A DNA stretch of 64,000 bases from NCBI GenBank assembly GCA_963724975.1, contig CAVRXB010000001.1, positions 310,001-374,000 on the forward strand, written 5' to 3'. A model generated the notes under the pieces. It was not told the origin of the DNA. It worked only from the letters and a program-made list of their open reading frames with translations, and ran no database searches. Of the stretch, positions 17,406 to 25,352 are shown in pieces. A program made the position numbers and the translations under genes. The stretch comes from CAIWHR01 sp963724975 (GTDB taxonomy: Bacteria > Pseudomonadota > Gammaproteobacteria > Burkholderiales > Casimicrobiaceae). Position 1 is the stretch's first letter, and the number at the start of each line of letters is the position of its first letter.

Positions 17406-17474
17406 TTGTGGCAATTACCTTATGGCAGTTACCTTGTGGAAGTTACCTTGTGGCAATTACCTATGGCAGTTACT
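17406..17474. repeat. Five tandem 14-bp repeats, consensus TTGTGGCAATTACC
   Basis: Four full units follow each other without gap: TTGTGGCAATTACC, TTATGGCAGTTACC, TTGTGGAAGTTACC, TTGTGGCAATTACC. A 13-base unit (TATGGCAGTTACT) follows, and then a degenerate one (CTGTGGCGGTCGCG). Units one and four are identical. The 14-bp period and the GGCAATTACC core, itself nearly palindromic, suggest an array of protein-binding sites or slipped-strand expansion in front of the porA-like gene or frdC. Confidence 0.85.
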
Positions 17475-17572
17475 CTGTGGCGGTCGCGTAGCAGCGGTTC
17501 GCCCCGAGGCGCCGGTGATTCATGATTGTCCCTACTCTGTCATTCGCGAGGCAAGCCTTGTCGACCCTTCCC

Positions 17573-17586
17573 TTGATGCAAGTCAA
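17573..17586. promoter_or_regulatory. FNR-type box upstream of frdCAB
   Basis: TTGATGCAAGTCAA matches the TTGAT-N4-ATCAA FNR consensus at nine of ten positions. Its centre lies about 135 bases before the frdC ATG. A start point near 17621 would place it at -41.5, the classic activating position. An FNR-like gene lies at the other end of the frd operon. Confidence 0.65.
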
Positions 17587-17713
17587 GGGTGCGAGCCCGG
17601 TCGGGCGATACGCTTGATTTCGACTTGCGGCCACAAGCTTTACGGCCCATCGAATCGCTTCAAGCGCAGTTCGGCGTGCTCGCGCGCCGGCGGTCCGCGC
17701 AGGGGAAGACTTG

Positions 17714-18496
17714 ATGAACTCGAGCAGCCAGATTATCGCCGGCGCCGGACTGACGGATCGGGCGCGCAAGAGCCGCTGGCCCGCGCGGCTCGATTTCGCG
17801 CAGAGCGCGAGCGGTTTCTTGCTGGCGCTGTTCATGTGGGGGCACATGTTCTTCGTCTCGTCGATCCTGATTTCCAAGGACGCGATGTGGACGATCACCA
17901 AGTTCTTCGAGGGCTATTTCTTTCTGGGAACATCGCATCCCGGATTCGTTTCGATCGTCGTCGCCGGCGTCATTGTCCTGTTCGTCGGACACGCATTCCT
18001 AGCGTTGCGCAAGTTTCCAATCAACTATCGGCAGCTCGCGACCTACCGCGGCCACATGCGCGTCATGCACCACGAAGACACGACGCTATGGCTGTGGCAG
18101 GTCTTCACCGGCTTTGCGCTGTTCTTCCTCGCTTCCGTCCACCTGTACCTGATGCTTACCCGACCGGACCGGATCGGGCCCTTCGAGTCTGCGGATCGCG
18201 TCTGGAGCGATTATTTGTGGCCGCTCTACCTGTTACTCCTCCTCGCCGTCGAGCTGCACGGCGGCATCGGCCTTTATCGCCTGGCCGTGAAGTGGGGTTG
18301 GCTCGGCGCGGGGAGTCCGAACGTGATGCGCCGGCGCCTCAAGATCGTCAAATGGTCGATCACGGTCTTTTTCCTTGCGCTTGGGCTCGCCACGCTCGCC
18401 GCCTATATGAAAATCGGCATCGAGCATCAGGACCACTACGGTGAACGCTATGTGCCGACGTGGCTTGCGAGTCCACCGTCCGGTGGCCCGAAATGA
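17714..18496 (+). CDS. frdC: Fumarate reductase cytochrome b subunit (Wolinella type)
   Basis: Di-heme membrane anchor of quinol:fumarate reductase, 260 residues with five hydrophobic helices. Histidines in or near helices that could ligate heme occur in WGHMFFVSS, FVGHAFLAL, RVMHHEDT, ASVHLYLM and AVELHGGIGLY. The length and single-subunit anchor match the Wolinella/Desulfovibrio type rather than the two-anchor E. coli FrdCD type. ATG 17714 follows AGGGGAAGAC; a TTG three bases earlier is possible. The stop overlaps frdA by four bases. Confidence 0.92.
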   Translation: MNSSSQIIAGAGLTDRARKSRWPARLDFAQSASGFLLALFMWGHMFFVSSILISKDAMWTITKFFEGYFFLGTSHPGFVSIVVAGVIVLFVGHAFLALRKFPINYRQLATYRGHMRVMHHEDTTLWLWQVFTGFALFFLASVHLYLMLTRPDRIGPFESADRVWSDYLWPLYLLLLLAVELHGGIGLYRLAVKWGWLGAGSPNVMRRRLKIVKWSITVFFLALGLATLAAYMKIGIEHQDHYGERYVPTWLASPPSGGPK

Positions 18497-20502
18497 AAGT
18501 CATCTACACGGACGTGCTCGTGATAGGCGGCGGTCTCGCGGGCCTTCGGATGGGCATCGGCGCGAAGCGTCGCGGCCACGACGTCATTGTCTTGTCGCTG
18601 GTACCGCCGAAACGCTCTCATTCGGCCGCTGCGCAGGGCGGCATGCAGGCCTCGCTCGCGAACGCCATCAAGGCTCAGGGTGACAACGAGGATGTCCACT
18701 TCGAAGACACGGTCCGCGGCAGCGACTGGGGCGCCGACCAGCGCGTGGTGCGCATGTTCGTCAATTCGGCGCCCAAAGCGATTCGCGAACTCGCCGCATG
18801 GGGCGTGCCATGGAGCCGCGTAACCAAAGGCGACCGCGAAGTCGTCATCAACGGGAAGAAGGTTACGATTACCGAGCGTGACGAGGCCCATGGACTGCTC
18901 GCGCAGCGCGACTTCGGCGGGACAAAGAAGTGGCGCGCCTGCTACGTCTCGGATGGCACCGGTCACGCAATGCTCTATGCGATAAGCGATCAAACGATCG
19001 CCAACTCGATCCCGGTGCACGAACGCACCGAGGCGATCGCGCTGATTCACGACGGCGGCCGTTGCTACGGCGCCATCGTGCGCGACCTGACCACGGGTGA
19101 GCTCGCAGCCTACGTCGCGAAGGCGACGGCGATCGCGAGCGGCGGCGCGGGTCGCCTCTATCGTGTGACGACCAATGCAGTGATTTGCGAGGGTATCGGC
19201 TCGGCCATCGCGCTCGAGACGGGCGTCGCCGCGCTCGGCAACATGGAGGCCGTGCAGTTCCATCCGACTGCCATATTTCCGGCCGGCATTCTGGTCACCG
19301 AAGGCTGCCGCGGCGACGGCGGACTGCTGCTCGACGCCGAAGGCCACCGCTTCATGCCGGACTACGAGCCGGAGAAGCGGGAACTCGCCTCGCGAGACGT
19401 CGTGGCCCGGCGCATGGAAGAGCACCTAAAAAAGGGCAAGGGCGTCAAGTCGCGCTTCGGTGATCACCTGTGGCTCGACATCACGCTGCTCGGCAAGCAG
19501 CATATCGAAAACAATCTGCGCGAAGTCAAGGAGATCTGCCAGTATTTTCTCGGCATCGATCCGGTTGTCGACAAGATTCCGGTGCGTCCGGCCCAGCATT
19601 ACACGATGGGCGGCATCCGCACCAATCACACGGGCGAGAGCCGCACGTTGAAAGGCCTCTTCGCCGCCGGTGAAGCATCGTGCTGGGACATCCACGGATT
19701 CAACCGGCTGGGCGGCAACTCGGTGGCCGAGACCGTCGTTGCCGGCATGCTGGTTGGCGAATTCATCGGCGATTTCTGCGACCGCCCCGAAAACGCCGTC
19801 AACATCTCGACGGGCCTGATCCATGAATTTCTGCATCGCGAGCAGGCGAAGCTCGACCATCTCGTCGATGGAGGCGGCACCGAGGACGCGACGGCGCTGC
19901 GCGTTGCGATGCAGGAGATCATGACGGCAAAGTTCGGCATCTTCCGCAACGGGCAGGATCTCGCAAGCGGGGTGGACGACCTGCAGAAGCTGCTCGTGCG
20001 CAGCCGCAACATAGGGGTCAAGTACAAGGCGCGCGGCGCGAATCCGGAGCTCGTGACCGCTTACCGGATTCAGAAAATGCTCAAGCTTGCGCTTTGCGTT
20101 GCCTCGGGCGCACTGGCGCGCACCGAGAGCCGCGGGGCGCATTTCCGCGAGGACTATCCACGGCGCGACGATTCACGCTGGCTCAAACGCACGCTTGCCG
20201 TCTGGAAGGACGAAGCCGCGACGGCGCCGACGCTCGACTACGAGGCGCTCGATGTGAGGAGCATGGAACTGCCGCCCGGTTGGCGCGGATACGGAGCCAA
20301 GGATTACATCGAGCATCCCGACACCCCGCGACGAGCTGCGGAAGTGGAGGCGGTCAGGACAAAGATGAACGGCATCGACCGTTTTGCGGTCCAGGATGCA
20401 TTGATGCCGTACAAGGAACTGCTTCCGGAGCGCTTTCGCGGCCTTAACGAGCGACTCGATGAGCCGCTCGGTGAAAAGATTCGCACCGAGTCGACCGTTT
20501 GA
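18493..20502 (+). CDS. frdA: Fumarate reductase flavoprotein subunit
   Basis: Catalytic subunit with covalent FAD that reduces fumarate to succinate on the cytoplasmic side. The 669-residue product begins with the dinucleotide-binding motif VLVIGGGLAGLRMGIGAK. It carries the flavin-attachment histidine segment RSHSAAAQGGMQA, the substrate-site region QFHPTAIFPAGILVTEGCRG, and HYTMGGIRTNHTGES followed by GLFAAGEASCWDIHG. These read as the Wolinella-type FrdA. It starts at ATG 18493 within the frdC stop, 20 bases ahead of frdB. Confidence 0.95.
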   Translation: MKVIYTDVLVIGGGLAGLRMGIGAKRRGHDVIVLSLVPPKRSHSAAAQGGMQASLANAIKAQGDNEDVHFEDTVRGSDWGADQRVVRMFVNSAPKAIRELAAWGVPWSRVTKGDREVVINGKKVTITERDEAHGLLAQRDFGGTKKWRACYVSDGTGHAMLYAISDQTIANSIPVHERTEAIALIHDGGRCYGAIVRDLTTGELAAYVAKATAIASGGAGRLYRVTTNAVICEGIGSAIALETGVAALGNMEAVQFHPTAIFPAGILVTEGCRGDGGLLLDAEGHRFMPDYEPEKRELASRDVVARRMEEHLKKGKGVKSRFGDHLWLDITLLGKQHIENNLREVKEICQYFLGIDPVVDKIPVRPAQHYTMGGIRTNHTGESRTLKGLFAAGEASCWDIHGFNRLGGNSVAETVVAGMLVGEFIGDFCDRPENAVNISTGLIHEFLHREQAKLDHLVDGGGTEDATALRVAMQEIMTAKFGIFRNGQDLASGVDDLQKLLVRSRNIGVKYKARGANPELVTAYRIQKMLKLALCVASGALARTESRGAHFREDYPRRDDSRWLKRTLAVWKDEAATAPTLDYEALDVRSMELPPGWRGYGAKDYIEHPDTPRRAAEVEAVRTKMNGIDRFAVQDALMPYKELLPERFRGLNERLDEPLGEKIRTESTV

Positions 20503-20522
20503 CGGATAGCGAGCGCGCAGCG

Positions 20523-21308
20523 ATGAATACGGCCGTGATGAAGCGGGTTCCTCGCCCATCGGGTGAGCCTGCTGGATCGGAATTGCCACGCAAGCTTGAA
20601 ATCAGCATTCTGCGCTATAACCCGCAGGATCCGGCCACGCCGCCCCACATGCAGACGTATACGCTCGACGAGGCGGACGGCATGACGCTGTTCATCGCGC
20701 TGAGCGAGATTCGCGAAAAACACGATCCGTCGCTGCAGTTCGATTTCGTATGCCGCGCCGGCATTTGCGGCAGCTGCGCGATGGTGATCAACGGCCGTCC
20801 CGGACTGGCGTGCCGCACGTTGACGAAGAAGCTCGGGTCGACGATTACGCTGGCGCCGCTGCCGGTGTTCGAACTCATCGGCGATCTGTCCGTCAACACC
20901 GGCAAGTGGATGCGGGCGATGAGCGAGCGGCTCGAGACCTGGGTCCATTTGAAGGAGCAGGAGATCGATCTCTCTCGGCTCGAAGAGCGGATGGAGCCGG
21001 AGCTTGCGCAAAAGATCTACGAGCTCGACCGTTGCATCGAATGCGGCTGTTGTGTCGCCGGGTGCGGCACCGCGCGCATGCGCGAGGACTTCGTAGGCGC
21101 GGTCGGGTTGAACAAGATGGCACGGTTCCATCTCGATCCGCGCGATTCGCGCACGGACGCAGACTATTATGAGGTGGTCGGCGACGACGACGGCGTATTC
21201 GGCTGCATGTCTTTGCTCGCCTGCCACGACGTGTGCCCCAAGCAATTGCCGCTCGCGACGCAGATCGCATTCATTCGCCGCAAGATGGTACGGACAGGCT
21301 GGAAATAG
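20523..21308 (+). CDS. frdB: Fumarate reductase iron-sulfur subunit
   Basis: Electron-transfer subunit linking FrdC hemes to FrdA flavin, 261 residues. The N-terminal [2Fe-2S] domain reads CRAGICGSCAMVINGRPGLAC. The C-terminal domain has CIECGCCVAGCGTARM for the [4Fe-4S] cluster and further cysteines in FGCMSLLACHDVCPKQLP for the [3Fe-4S] and [4Fe-4S] sites. ATG 20523 is the first start after frdA; an ATG at 20538 is also possible. The downstream FNR-like gene converges on it with 65 bases between. Confidence 0.94.
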   Translation: MNTAVMKRVPRPSGEPAGSELPRKLEISILRYNPQDPATPPHMQTYTLDEADGMTLFIALSEIREKHDPSLQFDFVCRAGICGSCAMVINGRPGLACRTLTKKLGSTITLAPLPVFELIGDLSVNTGKWMRAMSERLETWVHLKEQEIDLSRLEERMEPELAQKIYELDRCIECGCCVAGCGTARMREDFVGAVGLNKMARFHLDPRDSRTDADYYEVVGDDDGVFGCMSLLACHDVCPKQLPLATQIAFIRRKMVRTGWK

Positions 21309-21373
21309 CCGCCGCGTCGCGTCGGCTTAGTGTTGAGCTGGCGGCGGTGGCGCCCGGGCGCGCGAGACCTGTC

Positions 21374-22135
21374 TCAGTGGCGACAACCGGCGCGCCGTCT
21401 CACCGCCGACAAATTGAGGAGCTTGACCACCCGGCCCTGCACCTGGAGCAGTCCCTCCTCCTGAAAGCGCGAGAACCCCCGGCTGACGGTTTCGAGTTTG
21501 ATCCCCAGGTAGCTGCCGATCTCCTGACGCGTCAGGCGAAGCACGAACTCGGTCGAAGAATAGCCGCGCTCCCGGTACCTGGCCGACAGGTCGAGCAGGA
21601 ACACCGCAAGCCGTTCCTCGGCCTGCATGCTGCCGAGGAGCAGCATCATGACCTGATCGTTGCGGATGTTCCTGGACAGGAACTGGTGGAGATTGTGCTG
21701 CAGCCGGGCACTGCCGCGCGCCACCTGTTCCAGGCGTTCGAAAGGCAACGTGCAAACCGTGGAATCTTCCAGGGCAACCGCTTCGCATTCATGCCGATCC
21801 GTGCCTATGCCGTCGGCGCCGATGATGTCGCTCAGCATGTGATAACCGATGACCTGCTCGCGCCCGTCTTCGTCGAGCACGCTCGTCTTGCATGAACCCT
21901 GTCGAATCGCATGCAGCGCCGTGAAAGGGTCGCCCGTCTGGTAGAGGGCGTCGCCCCTCCTGAGGCGCACCCAACCCGATGTGACCGCATCGAGCTGACG
22001 CAGCGCTTCGGGCTCGAGTCCGTCGGACAGCTCGCAAAGCGTGCGATCGCCGTTGGGACTCTTGAGCTCGTGGAGCGAGCACACCGCGGGTGGCGGGGCC
22101 AAAGCCGGTGCGGAATCCACTGCGAAGATCGCCAT
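21374..22135 (-). CDS. FNR-like Crp-family transcription regulator
   Basis: A 253-residue regulator with a cNMP/FNR sensor domain (RGDALYQTGDPFTALHAIRQG), a long dimer helix and a C-terminal winged helix (TRQEIGSYLGIKLETVSRGF). The recognition helix has the E-x-x-S-R pattern of FNR, predicting TTGAT half-sites like those found in this window. The cysteine matching E. coli FNR Cys122 is present in VCTLPFERL. Of the three N-terminal ligands only the one in VCSLHEL is in place, so [4Fe-4S] binding is doubtful. The ATG at 22135 is chosen because the longer open frame upstream is the 3' part of the neighbouring radical SAM gene. Confidence 0.85.
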   Translation of the reverse strand: MAIFAVDSAPALAPPPAVCSLHELKSPNGDRTLCELSDGLEPEALRQLDAVTSGWVRLRRGDALYQTGDPFTALHAIRQGSCKTSVLDEDGREQVIGYHMLSDIIGADGIGTDRHECEAVALEDSTVCTLPFERLEQVARGSARLQHNLHQFLSRNIRNDQVMMLLLGSMQAEERLAVFLLDLSARYRERGYSSTEFVLRLTRQEIGSYLGIKLETVSRGFSRFQEEGLLQVQGRVVKLLNLSAVRRRAGCRH

Positions 22136-22272
22136 CTGGTTTTCGGAAGGTAGCGCAGGGGTACGCGGCAGACCCCGCCATCCTAGACCTTTGTACGCTA
22201 ACGCGCAAATGCCACAGCCGCCGCCCAAATTCGATGCGGGTTCGCCAGCAATGCGCGTGCGCACTCGCAAGG

Positions 22273-23259
22273 TCAACGAGGTGGCCGGCCGTTGCCTTCG
22301 CGTCGATGCATCCCCATTGGCCACGTCTCGTTGGCGTGCCGAAGCAACCCCGGGTTGGTTCGGCAAGCGCCGACGAAATCGCTGACTTCGCTTGTCCGCC
22401 ACGCCTCCCGATACGCATGCCACGCCTGCTCGAGCGTGTCGCAGCGCAGAGTCGGCCGGCGAGAACGGCAGCGCATTGAGAAGCTTGACCTTGCCGTTCG
22501 GCACCACCAGCAGCATGGCCTGGGGACTCTCGAGACGCGCCTCGATTTCAGTCACGATATCCCACGGATAGATCGAGAGGGCGACGCCGGGGTCACAGGC
22601 CGCCGCGTGTGCCCTGAGCGCATCGACTGCGCGCCGCCATTCCAGGTCGCCGCAGGCAATCTGCTCCCATGCGCGGCCGCCCGGCCAAGGCGCATCAACG
22701 GCCCGGTAACGAAGACGCCGCAGCCGAGCGACGCCGCGAGATCATAGGCCGCGACGATCTCGTGAAGGTTGAATCGGTTGGGCACGAAAACGAATTGCGG
22801 CGAAAGCCCGCGCGCGGCAAGTCTCTTGATGGCGGCAACGGCCGCGGCAAAGCTGGACCCTGGGCGCACGCGGTCGTGAGTCGCCGCCGTCGCGCCATCG
22901 ACCGAGATTTGCACGCATTGGACAGCGAGCGTGGCGAGCCGGTCGGCTGCTGCGTCATCGATGCGACTGCCGTCCGTCTCGAGCTTCAGCGCCACTCCGG
23001 CGTCGGCAAGAAGGTCGAAGATTTCCCAGCAATGAGGCACCCCGAGCGGTTCGCCTCCGCCGAAAGCCACATAGGGGATGCCGAAGTCGGCGATTCGCCG
23101 CGCCACGTCGAGCGCTTCGTCGCGCGTCAGCTCATCGCGCCAGGCCTTGTCGGGTCCCGATTCCTCGCAACAGGTGATGCATCGCGCGCTGCAGCGATTG
23201 GTCAGCTGCCAGGCAAAGAACAGGGGCGCCCGGTACTCGTCGACCGCGCGCCCCAACAT
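22273..23259 (-). pseudogene. Radical SAM protein, third of the cluster, with two compensating frameshifts
   Basis: The N-terminal part (to about base 22680) has the radical SAM motif CSARCITC in TNRCSARCITCCEESGP and the GGEP motif. After GPLMRLGRAA the coding continues one base out of frame (AWEQIACGDLEWRRAVDALR, then ESPQAMLLVVPNGKVKLLNA). It returns to the first frame after an extra base at about 22450 (CDTLEQAWHAYREAW). Alignment by eye with the two intact paralogues here shows one missing base around 22670-22684 and one extra base near 22450. Reconstructed length is about 328 residues. Either a decaying gene or two sequencing errors; the amino acids remain conserved across all three pieces, which favours recent damage or error. 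Confidence 0.8.
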
Positions 23260-23274
23260 GAAACGCTCGAACGT

Positions 23275-23427
23275 CTAGGTGAAGCGGATGTACGGCTGCG
23301 CCATCACCTGTTCGGACACGTCTTCCAGCTTGGGGGTTTCCCAGGCCAGCTTTTCGTTCGGCTTCGCCTTCTCGGTCGTGGTTGCGGCCGATTTGTCGCC
23401 TTCCAACTTCACGCTAAGCTCGCTCAT
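23275..23427 (-). CDS. 50-residue precursor-like peptide of the radical SAM cluster
   Basis: A small gene between two radical SAM genes, twelve bases after one and sixteen before the next. The peptide begins MSELSVKLEGDKSAATTTEK, has a middle stretch KLAWETPKLEDVSEQ and ends VMAQPYIRFT. The ribosome site is strong (CGGAGGGAGC directly before ATG 23427). The W-x-x-P-x-L element resembles leader elements bound by PqqD-like recognition domains, and the short C-terminal core with Tyr, Arg and Phe resembles substrates of radical SAM maturases such as PqqA and MftA. The role as RiPP or cofactor precursor is inferred from size, position and these features; no homologue search was possible. Confidence 0.75.
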   Translation of the reverse strand: MSELSVKLEGDKSAATTTEKAKPNEKLAWETPKLEDVSEQVMAQPYIRFT

Positions 23428-23438
23428 GCTCCCTCCGT

Positions 23439-24398
23439 TCAGACTTGGGCCACAGGTACCATCGTCCAGGCATTGGCCTTGGCGTGGCTCGATTCATCGC
23501 CAACTGCTCTGCGCACCGCCGCCGCCACGGCACTGTTCCGCCACGCGCTGCAGTAGGCTTCCCACGCTTCCGCCAACGTCTTGCGGCGCAAATCAGCGCA
23601 AACATACGGCAGGGCCGCCGCAACCTTAACCCAGCCGTTCGGTAACACAAGCATCGTTGCCGGGGGTTCGTCGAGACTCCCACGCAACGCATCGGTCATG
23701 TCGAAGGGAATATAGCAGAGTTCCATTTCGTGTCCAACAAGCGGCCGTTGCTCCTCCAGCACGCGGCGAAACTCCCGGTAGGCCGCGGCGGCCGGCTCCA
23801 GCTTGGCCCACAGACGGGCCGCGGTGCCGATCCGCATGAGCTTTCCCGTATTGAAGCGAAAGGCGCCCAATTTCCTCGCCCGTTCGATGACGGCGGGAAG
23901 CTCGTGAATATTGAGCCTTGTGGGCGCAAATGTAACTTCGAGCGGCAGGCCGGCCGCCCGCGCCGCCTTGCAGGCCGCGTGCGCCTTCGCGAGCGAGCCC
24001 CCGGGCCGCTGGCGTTCGTAGGTTTCCTGGCTGTCGCCGTCGAGGCTGATCTGGACGGAACGGATCGGAAGACGCGAGAGGCGCTGCGCGACTTCCGTGT
24101 CGAACCGCTGTCCGTTGGTTTCGATCTTGAGTTGAACGCCCGCCTTCCCCAGCGCTTCGGCCAGCGCGAAGAAATGGGGAACGATGAGTGGCTCGCCGCC
24201 GCAAAGCATGACGTAGGGCACGTCGTTGCGCACGATCTCGCCTGCCAGCTTCATCGCTTCATCGGCATCGAGCTCGTCCGCAAGCGCCTTTCCCGGCGCC
24301 GATTCGGTACAGCAGTGGAGACAACAAAGATCGCAGTCGCGCGTGATCTGCCAGGAAACGAACAACGGTGCGCGCAGGCTGTCAATGTGGTGGCTCAT
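23439..24398 (-). CDS. Radical SAM protein with SPASM-like C-terminus (second paralogue)
   Basis: A 319-residue enzyme. The [4Fe-4S]/SAM motif is C-DLC-C-LH-C within TRDCDLCCLHCCTESAPG near residue 20, followed by VMLCGGEPLIVPH and the SLDGDSQETYERQRPGGS strand. The C-terminal region LVLPNGWVKVAAALPYVC followed by ADLRRKTLAEAW has the layout of a SPASM/twitch domain but with a single cysteine, so auxiliary cluster ligation is reduced. ATG 24398 overlaps the prenyltransferase stop by four bases; the longer open frame upstream is a shadow of that gene. It probably modifies the peptide encoded just downstream. Confidence 0.88.
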   Translation of the reverse strand: MSHHIDSLRAPLFVSWQITRDCDLCCLHCCTESAPGKALADELDADEAMKLAGEIVRNDVPYVMLCGGEPLIVPHFFALAEALGKAGVQLKIETNGQRFDTEVAQRLSRLPIRSVQISLDGDSQETYERQRPGGSLAKAHAACKAARAAGLPLEVTFAPTRLNIHELPAVIERARKLGAFRFNTGKLMRIGTAARLWAKLEPAAAAYREFRRVLEEQRPLVGHEMELCYIPFDMTDALRGSLDEPPATMLVLPNGWVKVAAALPYVCADLRRKTLAEAWEAYCSAWRNSAVAAAVRRAVGDESSHAKANAWTMVPVAQV

Positions 24399-25327
24399 CC
24401 GAACCGCCCCCCGCCTGCGAGCAGTATGCCCGCGGTAAACAGGATCATCGCAACGAGATAGCAGCGCACGATGCTGCGAATGGCGGGCACGAAGAGCCGC
24501 GGCGCCTCGTAGGTAGCGAGGGCGCCGCGCCCGCTTGCCACGAGAAACGGCAACGCGAGAAGCGCGGCAAGGCAGGCGGCAGGAAACACACCCGCCGCAA
24601 CGCCCGACGGTACGATCAGGAGACCTGCTGCCGCCAAGGCCACATAGAGCCAGACGGCGCGCTTCCTGCCCAGACGAACGACCAGGTTGCGTTTGCCGAC
24701 CAGGCGATCCTGATGGAAATCGGGAATCGCGTTGACGACCGCCAGCGCCATGATGAGAAATCCCGGCACCAGCGATGCGAAGAACGCGCCCCACGAAACG
24801 GCACCGGTGTAAAGGTAGACGCTGCCGAGGACCATCCACGGTCCATACGACAATGCAATCACTAACTCGCCAAGGCCGCGGTACGCCCAGCGGATGGGAG
24901 GCGCCACGTAGAAGATGGCCGCCATGCCCCCCAACAGCGCGAACGCGAGAATGGGCCAGCCGCCGCGTATCGTGAGGTAAATGCCTACCGCCAACGCTCC
25001 GGCGAACGCCGCGATCCCCAACCACATGATCCCACTCGACATCGGCGGCAAGTCGTCCGGATTGAAGACGCGATCGGTCCCCATCCGCGAATCGAAGTAT
25101 TCGTTGAAAGCCTCGACACCGATGACCGCCAATACCACACCAAGGAGTCCGCTCCAGAATATCGGCGCGTCGAGGCCGCCGGTCGCTGCGTAGGCCCATG
25201 CAGCGCCCAGTCCATAGGGCAAAAGACCGGCGTAGAGGAAAAAGCGATAGCGCACCATGCTGAAGATCGACAGCAGTCGATGCGCGGGCGAAGTATCTCC
25301 CAATAATTGATTCGCCGGCGTGCTCAT
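24395..25327 (-). CDS. UbiA/MenA-family polyprenyltransferase
   Basis: A 310-residue membrane protein with about eight to nine helices. Both aspartate-rich motifs are intact: NEYFDSRMGTD, matching the N-x-x-x-D-x-x-x-x-x-D of MenA-type enzymes, and NAIPDFHQDRLVGKRNLVVRLG (landmark near residue 195) with D-x-x-x-D. The family transfers an isoprenoid chain from polyprenyl diphosphate to an aromatic acceptor. It sits inside the radical SAM operon, 25 bases after one radical SAM gene and overlapping the next, so its acceptor may be the peptide-derived product rather than a free quinone precursor. ATG 25327 was chosen at the start of the conserved part (MSTPANQLLGDTSPAHR). Confidence 0.87.
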   Translation of the reverse strand: MSTPANQLLGDTSPAHRLLSIFSMVRYRFFLYAGLLPYGLGAAWAYAATGGLDAPIFWSGLLGVVLAVIGVEAFNEYFDSRMGTDRVFNPDDLPPMSSGIMWLGIAAFAGALAVGIYLTIRGGWPILAFALLGGMAAIFYVAPPIRWAYRGLGELVIALSYGPWMVLGSVYLYTGAVSWGAFFASLVPGFLIMALAVVNAIPDFHQDRLVGKRNLVVRLGRKRAVWLYVALAAAGLLIVPSGVAAGVFPAACLAALLALPFLVASGRGALATYEAPRLFVPAIRSIVRCYLVAMILFTAGILLAGGGRFG

Positions 25328-25352
25328 CGCGTCGTCATGCTTGCGGCAGCAG

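Larger units (their letters stand above)
17304..17713. promoter_or_regulatory. Divergent control region between porA-like and frdCAB operons
   Basis: This 410-base region separates two anaerobic operons transcribed away from each other. It contains a run of 14-bp tandem repeats (17406-17474) and an FNR-type box (17573-17586). A -10-like GATACG lies around 17607-17612, about the distance expected for class II FNR activation of frdC. No gene was recognised inside. Confidence 0.6.

Noticed and set aside
17406..17474. CRISPR array
   Set aside because: The repeats are contiguous 14-mers without spacers.
22136..22555. A 140-residue N-terminal extension of the FNR-like protein
   Set aside because: The extension contains VVPNGKVKLLNALPF, the C-terminal signature of the radical SAM paralogues, so it is the frameshifted third radical SAM gene read in frame by accident.
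24399..25199. An N-terminal extension of the second radical SAM protein
   Set aside because: This part is the prenyltransferase gene read in another frame; the true start overlaps its stop codon.
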